Assembly (NCBI GenBank): GCA_028749105.1
Contig: JAQUQF010000069.1
Location: 1 to 8,346 of the forward strand
From: Acidobacteriota bacterium
GTDB lineage: Bacteria; Acidobacteriota; Aminicenantia; UBA2199
Direction: 5' to 3'
DNA: 8,346 nt
Shown one piece after another: positions 1-6,201 of the stretch. The position numbers were made by a program, and so were the translations under genes. The notes under the pieces were generated by a model. That model saw nothing but the letters and a program-made list of their open reading frames with translations. It was not told where the DNA came from and ran no database searches. Position 1 is the first letter of the stretch, and every line of letters starts with the position of its first letter.

Positions 1-1309
1 GGCGATAGTTGGCGCCTCCGGCCTCGGCCAGGGCGAGGCGTCCCGCTCGCATGCTCTCCCCTCCCAGCCAGGCCGCCAGGATCGGCTTGGCCGACAGGTC
101 CTTCAGCTCGGCCAATGCGTGGGCCATGGCCAGCGGGTTGGTCATGGCCTGCGGCGTGACGATCACCAGCACGGCGTCGGCGCCGGGGTCCTGCAGGACG
201 ATCTCCACCGCCTTGGCCAGGCGCTTGGAGCGGGCATCGCCCAGCACGTCGACCGGGTTGCCGTGCGACCAGCAGGGCGGCAGGGTTTCGTCCAGCCGGG
301 CCAGCGTCTCCTGGGAAAGTTTGGCCAGGACGCCGTTGGCGGCGATCAGGGCGTCAGCGGCCATCACGCCCGGGCCGCCGGCATTGGTCACGACGGCCAG
401 GCGCGGTCCCAGCGGCACCTTCTGGCGGCCGACCAGCTCGGCGCAGTCAAAGATCTCGCCGATGTCCAGGACCCGCGCCAGCCCGGCGCGCTGGAAGGCG
501 GCGTCGTATACGGCGTCCTCGGAGGCCAGGGCGCCCGTGTGCGAGGCGGCCACCAGCGCCGACTCGGGGAAACGGCCGGCCTTATAGACCACGATGGGCT
601 TGCTGCGGGCGAAGGCGCGGGCGGCGGTCATGAACTTGCGCGCCTGGCCGATCGATTCCACGTAAAGGATGATGGAGCGGGTTTTTTCGTCCTCGCCCAG
701 GTAATCGATCAGGTCGCCGAAATCGATGTCGAGGGCGTTGCCGATCGAGGCGACGCAGGAGAAGCCGATGTTCTCCTCCATGGCCCAGTCGAGGACCGCG
801 GCGCACAGGGCTCCCGACTGGGAGATGAAGGCCACATGGCCATTCTTGGGCATGGCGCCGGCGAAGCTCATATTGAGCTGGCGGCCGGGAACGATGACCC
901 CCAGGCAGTTGGGGCCGAGGATGCGCATGCCGCCGAAGCGCCGGGCCGAGGCCAAGACTTCGTCCTCCAGGGCCCGCCCTTCAGGCCCGGTCTCACGGAA
1001 ACCCGACGAGATGATGACCACGCCGGGAATGCCGGCCGCGCCGCATTCGGCCACCAGCGCCGGCACCTTGGCCGCAGGCGCGCAGATGACGCCCACGTCG
1101 ACGGGGCGCGGCAGCTGTCCCAGGCCGGCGAAACAGGGGATGCCCATCACGGCCTCGAAATCGGGGTTGACCGGGTAGACTACGCCGCGGAAGCCGCTGC
1201 CGACCAGGTTGCTCAAGACCTTGCCCCCGACGCTTTTCGGATTGGCCGTGACGCCGATCAGGGCGATGCGCTGCGGGTTGAAGATGTTTTCAAGGCGATG
1301 GATGGCCAT
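1..1309 (-). CDS. ADP-forming acetyl/acyl-CoA synthetase, alpha-type region (3' end outside window)
   Basis: The enzyme family converts acyl-CoA + ADP + phosphate to acid + CoA + ATP in the cytoplasm, conserving energy in fermenters; the reaction is reversible. The visible 436 residues have the alpha-subunit order: a CoA-binding Rossmann domain (about 5-140, with LIGVTANPKSVGG at 17-29 and GPNCLG at 132-137), then a succinyl-CoA-ligase-like domain (about 155-300). SQSGAL lies at 163-168 and SHTGALA at 256-262; His257 is the expected phosphohistidine. A third domain follows, with TNAGGPGVMAAD at 308-319 and GNPVDVLGDA at 350-359. The ATG start has AGGAG at 1317-1321, seven bases upstream. The gene lies 53 bases after the aminotransferase gene and has its own promoter. 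No stop is visible, so it could be a separate alpha subunit or an alpha-beta fusion with ATP-grasp. A PatZ-type protein acetyltransferase shares these domains; the intact His makes an active synthetase more likely. The acyl substrate cannot be read from sequence. Confidence 0.88.
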   Translation of the reverse strand, partial: MAIHRLENIFNPQRIALIGVTANPKSVGGKVLSNLVGSGFRGVVYPVNPDFEAVMGIPCFAGLGQLPRPVDVGVICAPAAKVPALVAECGAAGIPGVVIISSGFRETGPEGRALEDEVLASARRFGGMRILGPNCLGVIVPGRQLNMSFAGAMPKNGHVAFISQSGALCAAVLDWAMEENIGFSCVASIGNALDIDFGDLIDYLGEDEKTRSIILYVESIGQARKFMTAARAFARSKPIVVYKAGRFPESALVAASHTGALASEDAVYDAAFQRAGLARVLDIGEIFDCAELVGRQKVPLGPRLAVVTNAGGPGVMAADALIAANGVLAKLSQETLARLDETLPPCWSHGNPVDVLGDARSKRLAKAVEIVLQDPGADAVLVIVTPQAMTNPLAMAHALAELKDLSAKPILAAWLGGESMRAGRLALAEAGGANYR

Positions 1310-1337
1310 GACCGGACTCCTATTTCATAAGGGAAAA

Positions 1338-1366
1338 ATCATATGGGATACGGCATGTCCTGTCAA
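1338..1366 (-). promoter_or_regulatory. Sigma-70-type promoter of the acyl-CoA synthetase gene
   Basis: Read on the minus strand, a perfect -35 box TTGACA (1366-1361), a 17-base spacer and a -10 box TATGAT (1343-1338) precede the synthetase start. Transcription would begin near 1331, giving a leader of about 22 bases that holds little more than the ribosome binding site. The TGA stop of the upstream aminotransferase gene (1365-1363) lies inside the -35 box. Eleven of twelve hexamer bases match consensus, so constitutive or strong expression is a reasonable inference. Confidence 0.75.
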
Positions 1367-2616
1367 CCGGCGATAATGCGGCGCAGGGTATGCAGAAAAC
1401 GATCCACTTCCTCGCCGGTGTTGTACAGCGAAAGGCCGGCGCGCACGGCGCCGCCCTTTTCCTCGAGGCCCAGGAACTTCATGGGCTCCAAGGCATAGTA
1501 GTTGCCGTCCCAGACCTGGATGGCGGCTTGTCCCAGCATTTCCGCTATCTTGGCCGGGACCAGGCCGTCGATGGTGAAACAGGCCGTGGGCGTGCGCTCG
1601 GAGAAACGCTCGGGATCGGTGATGCCATAGACGCGCAGGCCGGGGATAGCGAGCAGGCCGGAAAGCAGGCGCGAGAAAAGCAGGGTCTCGTGGGCCTGGA
1701 TCGCGGCCAACGCCTGCTGCAGCAGGGCGCGCCGGCCGGTACCATGAGCGGCGACCCTTGGATCCGGGGTTCCCGCAATTTCCCCGAGCCAGGCCAGAAA
1801 ATCGACTACCGCCGCCACGCCGGCGATACCTTCGTGGTTCTTGGTCCCGGTCTCGAAGCAGTCGGGGATGGAGTCGAGGGCCGGCCGGACCTTGTACGGC
1901 TGCAGGCGTTCCAGCGCTTCCCGCTTTCCGTACAGCACGCCGGAGTGCGGCCCGTAGAACTTGTAGGGCGAGCAGGCCAGGAAGTCGCAATCCAGGAGCT
2001 GGACGTCGATGGCGCGGTGCGGCGCGTAATGGACGGCGTCGACAAAGGTCAGCGCTCCGACTTTTCTGGCCGCGGCCACGATCCCGGGAACGTCGTTGAT
2101 GGTGCCGAAGGCGTTGGAAGCGTAGCCTACGGCCACGATCCGTGTTTTTTTGTTGATGGTTTCTTCCAATCCCTCCAGTTTCAGCGTGCAATCCCGGGGA
2201 TCGATCTCCAGCCAGCGTATCACGGCCCCGCTTTCCTGCAGGTGGAGCCAGGGGGCGATATTGGCGTCGTGGTCGAGGCGCGTGACCACAATCTCATCGC
2301 CGGGGTTCAGGGTCCGGCCCAGGGCGCGGGCCAGGTGCAGCGTCAGGGTGGTCATGTTGGCCCCGAAGATGATCTCATCCCGCGAGCGGGCGTTGAGGAA
2401 ATCGGCCATGGCCCGGCGCCCCGCTTCGATGATCGCATCGCTGCGTTGCGAGGCGGCGAAAAGGCCGTGCTCATTGGCATTGGCTTCGCGATAATACGCC
2501 GCGACGGCATCGATGACCGCTTGCGGCACCTGCGTGCCCCCGGGGCCGTCCAGAAACACCGCCCCCGAACCCAGGGCCGGAAATTGTGAACGGGCATGAG
2601 CGGCAATGTCCTTCAT
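1363..2616 (-). CDS. Class-V aminotransferase, cysteine-desulfurase-like (VC1184-type), lacking the catalytic Cys
   Basis: This is a 417-residue PLP enzyme of fold type I. Visible landmarks are FLDGPGGTQVP (21-31), DHDANI (115-120), ASNAFGTIND (166-175), FVDAVHYAPH (191-200; Asp193 for the pyridine nitrogen, His196) and SPYKFYGPHSG (216-226), where Lys219 should form the Schiff base. The C-terminal stretch with RAGLSLYNTGEEVDRF (392-407) matches the end of SufS/CsdA. In SufS/CsdA the preceding active-site loop reads RTGHHCA; here it reads WDGNYYA (369-375), so Tyr374 replaces the sulfur-accepting Cys and Trp369 an Arg. Databases commonly call such proteins cysteine desulfurases; true desulfurase activity is doubtful, and a lyase or aminotransferase role is possible. 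ATG at 2616 is chosen because AGGAGG sits just before it; a TTG six codons upstream would place that site inside the gene. The gene lies 51 bases after lhgO with no clear promoter between, so cotranscription is likely. No scaffold (SufE, IscU) gene is adjacent. Confidence 0.87.
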   Translation of the reverse strand: MKDIAAHARSQFPALGSGAVFLDGPGGTQVPQAVIDAVAAYYREANANEHGLFAASQRSDAIIEAGRRAMADFLNARSRDEIIFGANMTTLTLHLARALGRTLNPGDEIVVTRLDHDANIAPWLHLQESGAVIRWLEIDPRDCTLKLEGLEETINKKTRIVAVGYASNAFGTINDVPGIVAAARKVGALTFVDAVHYAPHRAIDVQLLDCDFLACSPYKFYGPHSGVLYGKREALERLQPYKVRPALDSIPDCFETGTKNHEGIAGVAAVVDFLAWLGEIAGTPDPRVAAHGTGRRALLQQALAAIQAHETLLFSRLLSGLLAIPGLRVYGITDPERFSERTPTACFTIDGLVPAKIAEMLGQAAIQVWDGNYYALEPMKFLGLEEKGGAVRAGLSLYNTGEEVDRFLHTLRRIIAG

Positions 2617-2620
2617 GTTC

Positions 2621-2626
2621 CCTCCT
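2621..2626 (-). promoter_or_regulatory. Ribosome binding site deciding the aminotransferase start
   Basis: A full AGGAGG on the minus strand lies four bases before the ATG at 2616. It falls inside the reading frame of the longer alternative (TTG at 2634, adding MSRGGN), which argues for the shorter protein. Confidence 0.85.
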
Positions 2627-2667
2627 CGGCTCAAGCGGCCGGCATTCAGGCGTGCCCCTAAGCAGGG

Positions 2668-3882
2668 CTAGCGGTTTAGGGCAAAGTTCTTCAGGGCGAT
2701 GGCGGCGATCGACTCGCCGATGCTGATCGAGGCGGTGGCGGCCGGCGAAGGGGCGTTCAGCACATGGACCATGCGCTCGGCCTCCTTGATGCGGAAGTCG
2801 TCGGCCAGGAAGCCGTTGATCTCCAGCGCCTGGGCGCGCACGCCGGCGCCGCCCGGCTGCAGATCGGCGGCCTGGATCTCGGGGATCAGGCGCTGCAGGG
2901 CCCTGACAAACGCCTTCTTGGAAAAAGAGCGGTAAAATTCACCAAGCCCCATTTTCCAGAATTTCAGGCTCATGGCCCAGAACCCGGGATAAAGGGCGAA
3001 TTGGCCGGCATCGCGCAGCGAAAAACTTGTTTTTTTATATCCCTGCCGCTTGAAAGCCAGGACCGCGTTGGGGCCGGCCTCGACGCCGCCGGCGATCCGG
3101 CGCGTGAAATGGACGCCAAGAAACGGGAAGCGGGGATCGGGGACGGGGTAGATCAAGTTGCGCACCAGGCCATGTCTCTGCGGAACCAGATTATAATATT
3201 CACCGCGGAACGGGATGATCTGCAGGCCGGGCTTGACGCCGCACATGCGGGCCACGCGGTCGGAATAGAGGCCGGCGCAATTGACCAGATTGCGGCAGCG
3301 GACCTCATCGTGGCCGGCATGCAGGATCAGTTCCTGTCCGTTTTTTTTCACTTGCGTCACCCTGAAATTCAGGCGGATGTCTCCGCCGTTGGCGCCGATG
3401 ATCTCGGCATACTTTTCGCACACCTGGCCGTAATCAACGATCCCGGTTTCGCCGACCCACAGGCCGGCGACGCCGGCGACATGCGGCTCATGCTCCTTCA
3501 GCTCGGCAGCGCCCAAGCGGCGCAGCCCCTGGAGGCCATTGGCGATCCCCTTTTTTTCCAGGGCATCAAGGGCGGGGATTTCGTCCGCGCGCGTGGCCAC
3601 GACCAGTTTGCCGCATGCCTGGTGGGCAATCCCCTGCTCGCGGCAGAAGCGGTACAGGGCTTCGCGGCCGGCCACGCAGTTCTTGGCTTTGAGGGAACCC
3701 GGCTTGTAGTAAAGGCCTGAGTGGACCACGCCGCTGTTGTTGCCGGTCTGGTGAGCGGCCAGCTTGTCTTCGGCCTCGAGAACAACAACCGAATTCACCC
3801 CCGCTTTGACCAGGGCCATGGCCGTCGCCAGGCCGATGATGCCGCCGCCGATGATGCCCACGTCGTAGATGCGCTCGCCCAT
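2668..3882 (-). CDS. lhgO: L-2-hydroxyglutarate oxidase/dehydrogenase (FAD-dependent)
   Basis: The enzyme oxidises L-2-hydroxyglutarate to 2-oxoglutarate with FAD, usually passing electrons to the membrane quinone pool. The protein has 404 residues, near the family's usual 400-420. It begins with a DAO-type Rossmann fold: DVGIIGGGIIGLATA (7-21) holds GxGxxG at 12-17, and Glu36 ends the second strand to bind the FAD ribose. HQTGNNSGVVHSGLYY (44-59) is the family signature. Downstream come the LVNCAGLYSD and FRGEYYNL strands, GVHFTRRIAGGVEAGPNAV, GAGVRAQA and the C-terminal NAPSPAATASISIGE FAD motif. ATG at 3882 has GGAGG seven bases upstream. A TTG at 3960 in the same frame is rejected because it is part of the promoter -35 box. 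The gene is first of a leftward unit with the aminotransferase and acyl-CoA synthetase genes. L-2-hydroxyglutarate arises by side reactions of lactate/malate dehydrogenases, so metabolite repair is a likely role (inference). No csiD/gab genes are visible. Confidence 0.93.
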   Translation of the reverse strand: MGERIYDVGIIGGGIIGLATAMALVKAGVNSVVVLEAEDKLAAHQTGNNSGVVHSGLYYKPGSLKAKNCVAGREALYRFCREQGIAHQACGKLVVATRADEIPALDALEKKGIANGLQGLRRLGAAELKEHEPHVAGVAGLWVGETGIVDYGQVCEKYAEIIGANGGDIRLNFRVTQVKKNGQELILHAGHDEVRCRNLVNCAGLYSDRVARMCGVKPGLQIIPFRGEYYNLVPQRHGLVRNLIYPVPDPRFPFLGVHFTRRIAGGVEAGPNAVLAFKRQGYKKTSFSLRDAGQFALYPGFWAMSLKFWKMGLGEFYRSFSKKAFVRALQRLIPEIQAADLQPGGAGVRAQALEINGFLADDFRIKEAERMVHVLNAPSPAATASISIGESIAAIALKNFALNR

Positions 3883-3889
3883 AAAGTGT

Positions 3890-3894
3890 CCTCC
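3890..3894 (-). promoter_or_regulatory. Ribosome binding site deciding the lhgO start
   Basis: GGAGG on the minus strand stands seven bases before the ATG at 3882. It supports the 404-residue protein beginning MGERIYD over a version 26 residues longer. Confidence 0.85.
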
Positions 3895-3931
3895 AGAAGG
3901 ATTTCCGCACATGGCGCCGAATGAATGGAAA

Positions 3932-3960
3932 TATATAACAGAAGCATCCGTGTTAGTCAA
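3932..3960 (-). promoter_or_regulatory. Sigma-70-type promoter of lhgO
   Basis: On the minus strand, TTGACT (3960-3955), a 17-base spacer and TATATA (3937-3932) form a near-consensus promoter. Transcription would start near 3925, giving a leader of roughly 43 bases before the lhgO ATG. The AT-rich patch stands out in otherwise GC-rich sequence. It is back to back with the mutase promoter; the two -35 boxes are 28 bases apart, so one bound regulator could touch both. Confidence 0.72.
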
Positions 3961-3988
3961 ACGAACTGTCGTGACGCATTCGTAAAAA

Positions 3989-4017
3989 TTGCCCAGGCCG
4001 CCTTTCTCCTGTATAAT
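3989..4017 (+). promoter_or_regulatory. Sigma-70-type promoter of the phosphohexomutase-uppP operon
   Basis: TTGCCC (3989-3994), a 17-base spacer and a perfect TATAAT (4012-4017) precede the mutase gene. The expected transcription start at about 4024-4026 leaves a leader of only about 20 bases, nearly all taken by the ribosome binding site GGAGGT (4030-4035). There is no room for a riboswitch or attenuator, so any control would act at transcription initiation. Confidence 0.78.
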
Positions 4018-4043
4018 GGCACCTTATCCGGAGGTAACCATCC

Positions 4044-5408
4044 ATGATCAATGAAACGATGTTCAGGGAATACGACATCCGCGGCCTGGCCGAGACGGAG
4101 CTGTCCGATGCGGTCGTCGAGCGCATCGCCAAAGCCGTTGCCGCCGTCTATGTGCGCGAGGGAAAGAAGGAGATCGCCGTGGGCATGGACGGCCGGCCCA
4201 GCTCGCCGCGCATCAAGGAGCTCTTCAGCCGCACTTTGGCCCGCTACGGGCTGCAGGTGACCGACCTGGGGCTGACGCCAACGCCGGTGGTCTATTTTGC
4301 CTGTTTCCGGCACAACATGGGCGGCGCCGTCATCATCACCGCCTCGCACAATCCCAGCGAATACAACGGCTTCAAGATCATGCTCGGCAATGCCGCCCTG
4401 TACGGCGACCAGATCAAGGAACTGTACCGTCTGGCCTGCGACGGCCCCTTCCCGCCCGAATCAAAAGGGAGCATCGTGCAAAAGGTCATCCTGCCCGAAT
4501 ACCTGGACTACATCGAAAAGAACATCCGGCTGAAAAAGAAGATCCGCGTCGTGGTCGACGCCGGCAACGGCACCGGGGGCATCACCGCCCCCGAGCTCTA
4601 TCGCCGCCTGGGCGCCGATGTCATCCCCCTTTATTGCGACGTCGACGGCCGCTTCCCCAACCACCACCCCGACCCCACCGTCGCCAAAAACCTGCAGGAC
4701 ATGATCGCCAAGGTGAAGGAGACCGGGGCCGACCTGGGCATCGGCCTCGACGGCGACGCCGACCGCATCGGCGTCGTCGACAATCTGGGGCGAATTCTCT
4801 GGGGCGACCAACTGCTGGTCATCTACGCCCGCGACATCCTGAAAGCACACCCGGGGGCCACGATCATCTCCGAGGTCAAGGCGTCCGAAGTCCTGTATGC
4901 CGAGATCAAAAAACACGGCGGCGTCCCCATCATGTGGAAGGCCGGCCACTCACTGATCAAGCAGAAGCTTTTCGAGGAGAAGGCCATGGCCGCCGGCGAG
5001 GTCAGCGGCCACGTTTTTTTCAACGACAAGTGGTTCGGCTTCGACGACGCCGTTTACGCCGGAGCGCGGCTGATGGAGATACTGTCGGGCACGGATTCGA
5101 GCCTGGCGGAAATATTCGATTCGATCCCCCAGGTATTCAATACGCCCGAGATCCGCATCGACTGCGGCGACGACATCAAGTTTCGCGTCGTGGATGCCGT
5201 CCGCGACCATTTCAAGCAGCTCCTGCCCGTGATCGACATCGATGGCGCCCGCATCAAATTCCCCCGCGGCTGGGCGCTGGTGCGCGCATCGAACACCCAG
5301 CCCGCGCTGGTCGTGCGCTACGAATCCGACTCGCAAGGCGAGATGGAGCGCATCCAGGCGCAGGTTGACCAGGTCATCCGCCGCGTCCAGGCAGAGATAA
5401 AGGGCTGA
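4044..5408 (+). CDS. algC: Phosphomannomutase/phosphoglucomutase (AlgC-like)
   Basis: It interconverts hexose 6-phosphates and 1-phosphates (mannose and/or glucose) in the cytoplasm, feeding nucleotide-sugar synthesis for polysaccharide, LPS or other glycans. The 454 residues show the complete four-domain alpha-D-phosphohexomutase pattern: FREYDIRG at 7-14; TASHNPSEYNGFKI at 99-112, where Ser101 is the phosphorylated catalytic residue; DGDADR at 236-241 for the metal; GEVSGH at 318-323 for sugar recognition; and GWALVRASNTQP at 409-420 for phosphate binding. Stretches such as IPLYCDVDG, PNHHPDP and MWKAGHSLIK closely resemble Pseudomonas AlgC. That recall is from memory and favours dual PMM/PGM activity over a glucosamine mutase (GlmM). 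The start is set by GGAGGT eight bases upstream; a second Met at codon 6 lacks such a site. uppP follows after one base, so the two are surely cotranscribed and probably translationally coupled. Confidence 0.93.
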   Translation: MINETMFREYDIRGLAETELSDAVVERIAKAVAAVYVREGKKEIAVGMDGRPSSPRIKELFSRTLARYGLQVTDLGLTPTPVVYFACFRHNMGGAVIITASHNPSEYNGFKIMLGNAALYGDQIKELYRLACDGPFPPESKGSIVQKVILPEYLDYIEKNIRLKKKIRVVVDAGNGTGGITAPELYRRLGADVIPLYCDVDGRFPNHHPDPTVAKNLQDMIAKVKETGADLGIGLDGDADRIGVVDNLGRILWGDQLLVIYARDILKAHPGATIISEVKASEVLYAEIKKHGGVPIMWKAGHSLIKQKLFEEKAMAAGEVSGHVFFNDKWFGFDDAVYAGARLMEILSGTDSSLAEIFDSIPQVFNTPEIRIDCGDDIKFRVVDAVRDHFKQLLPVIDIDGARIKFPRGWALVRASNTQPALVVRYESDSQGEMERIQAQVDQVIRRVQAEIKG

Positions 5409-5409
5409 C

Positions 5410-6171
5410 GTGCCGCTGGCGCTGAAGATCATCCTGCTGGCCGTCGTCCAGGGCCTCAGCGAGTTCTTTCCGGTCAGCTCCAGCGGCCACCTGCTGCTGT
5501 TGCAGAAGCTCCTGGGCTTCACTACCATGCCACTGGTCTACGACATTTTTTTTCATATCGGCACCTTGCTGGCGGTCGTCGCCTTCTTCTTTAAGGAACT
5601 CAGGGAACTGGTGCTGCGCTTCTACAAAAAGGAAAATTTCCGCCTGCTCCTGCTTCTTGCCGCCGCCACCCTGCCGACGGCGATCATCGGCTTTCTGTTC
5701 AAGGACCTCTTCGAGTCGCTGTTTACCCGGACTTCCCACCTGGGCATGGCCTTCCTTTTCACCGCCGCGGTGCTTCTGGCCTCCAAATATCTGCGCCTGA
5801 AAAAGAAGCTCCCCGATTTTGCCGCCGCCTTGCTCATTGGCGTGGCGCAGGGCATCGCCATCGTTCCCGGTGTTTCGCGCTCGGGCATGACCATCGCCGT
5901 CGCCCTGGCCCTCGGCATGGGGTTCGCGTTCTCCTTCCGCTTTTCATTCTTTCTATCCATCCCGGCGATTCTGGGCGCCGTCGTTCTCGAGGCCGACAAG
6001 ATCCCCTGGGAAGGAGGCCATTGGCCCCAGCTGGCGCTGGCGGTCCTGGCCGCGGCCCTGGCGGGGTTTTTCGCCCTTTTTCTGTTGCAGAAGCTTGTGG
6101 TCCGCGACAATTTCCATCGCTTCGCCTACTACGTGTTCATTCTCGGCGTGCTCGTGCTTCTGTTCCTGTAA
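5410..6171 (+). CDS. uppP: Undecaprenyl-diphosphate phosphatase (BacA family)
   Basis: This integral membrane enzyme removes one phosphate from undecaprenyl diphosphate, regenerating the lipid carrier for peptidoglycan and other glycans; overproduction gives bacitracin resistance in known bacteria. Both family signatures are intact: QGLSEFFPVSSSGHLLL at 14-30 (Gln14, Glu18, the SSSGH loop with His27) and PGVSRSGMTI at 153-162, whose Arg157 is expected to be catalytic. FSFFLSIPAILGA (178-190) is also typical. Hydrophobic stretches at about 4-12, 43-61, 77-95, 112-124, 137-152, 161-170, 178-193, 207-226 and 238-252 fit the polytopic fold with two re-entrant loops. Length is 253 residues, slightly below the usual 260-280. 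The start is GTG, one base after the mutase stop, with only a weak AAAGGG (5399-5404) as ribosome binding site; translation probably depends on coupling to the mutase gene. The gene ends against a convergent neighbour. Confidence 0.95.
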   Translation: MPLALKIILLAVVQGLSEFFPVSSSGHLLLLQKLLGFTTMPLVYDIFFHIGTLLAVVAFFFKELRELVLRFYKKENFRLLLLLAAATLPTAIIGFLFKDLFESLFTRTSHLGMAFLFTAAVLLASKYLRLKKKLPDFAAALLIGVAQGIAIVPGVSRSGMTIAVALALGMGFAFSFRFSFFLSIPAILGAVVLEADKIPWEGGHWPQLALAVLAAALAGFFALFLLQKLVVRDNFHRFAYYVFILGVLVLLFL

Positions 6172-6201
6172 AAAAAATCGGGGTGAAAAGCGGCGCCGCG
6201 G

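Noticed and set aside
119..1330. Long plus-strand open frame of 403 codons opposite the acyl-CoA synthetase gene
   Set aside because: It is a shadow of the GC-rich minus-strand gene, whose translation matches a known family throughout. The plus-strand product is low-complexity (Gly, Ala, His, Asp, Gln rich) and has no ribosome binding site or recognisable domain.
1390..2589. Long plus-strand open frame of 399 codons opposite the aminotransferase gene
   Set aside because: Same shadow effect. The minus strand carries clear PLP-enzyme motifs; the plus-strand product resembles no family I know.
2617..2667. Possible promoter or terminator between lhgO and the aminotransferase gene
   Set aside because: A TTGCCC occurs in the lhgO end, but the base run 17 positions on (TTAGGG) is a poor -10. 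The CCCT-GCTT-AGGG stem is four pairs with no T run.
2764..3720. Long plus-strand open frame opposite lhgO
   Set aside because: The minus-strand reading has complete FAD motifs; the opposite frame has none, and its composition is that of an antisense reading.
3883..3960. 26-residue N-terminal extension of LhgO starting from TTG at 3960
   Set aside because: The TTG is part of the -35 hexamer and the extension spans the -10 box, so it would lie upstream of the transcript start. The strong ribosome binding site is at the later ATG.
6172..6201. Possible bidirectional terminator between the convergent uppP and synthetase genes
   Set aside because: There is an A8 run after the uppP stop (a T run on the minus strand) and a GCGGCGCCGC palindrome at 6190-6199. 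But the palindrome leaves only a three-pair stem with a loop, and the T run is 13 bases away. No convincing hairpin forms.
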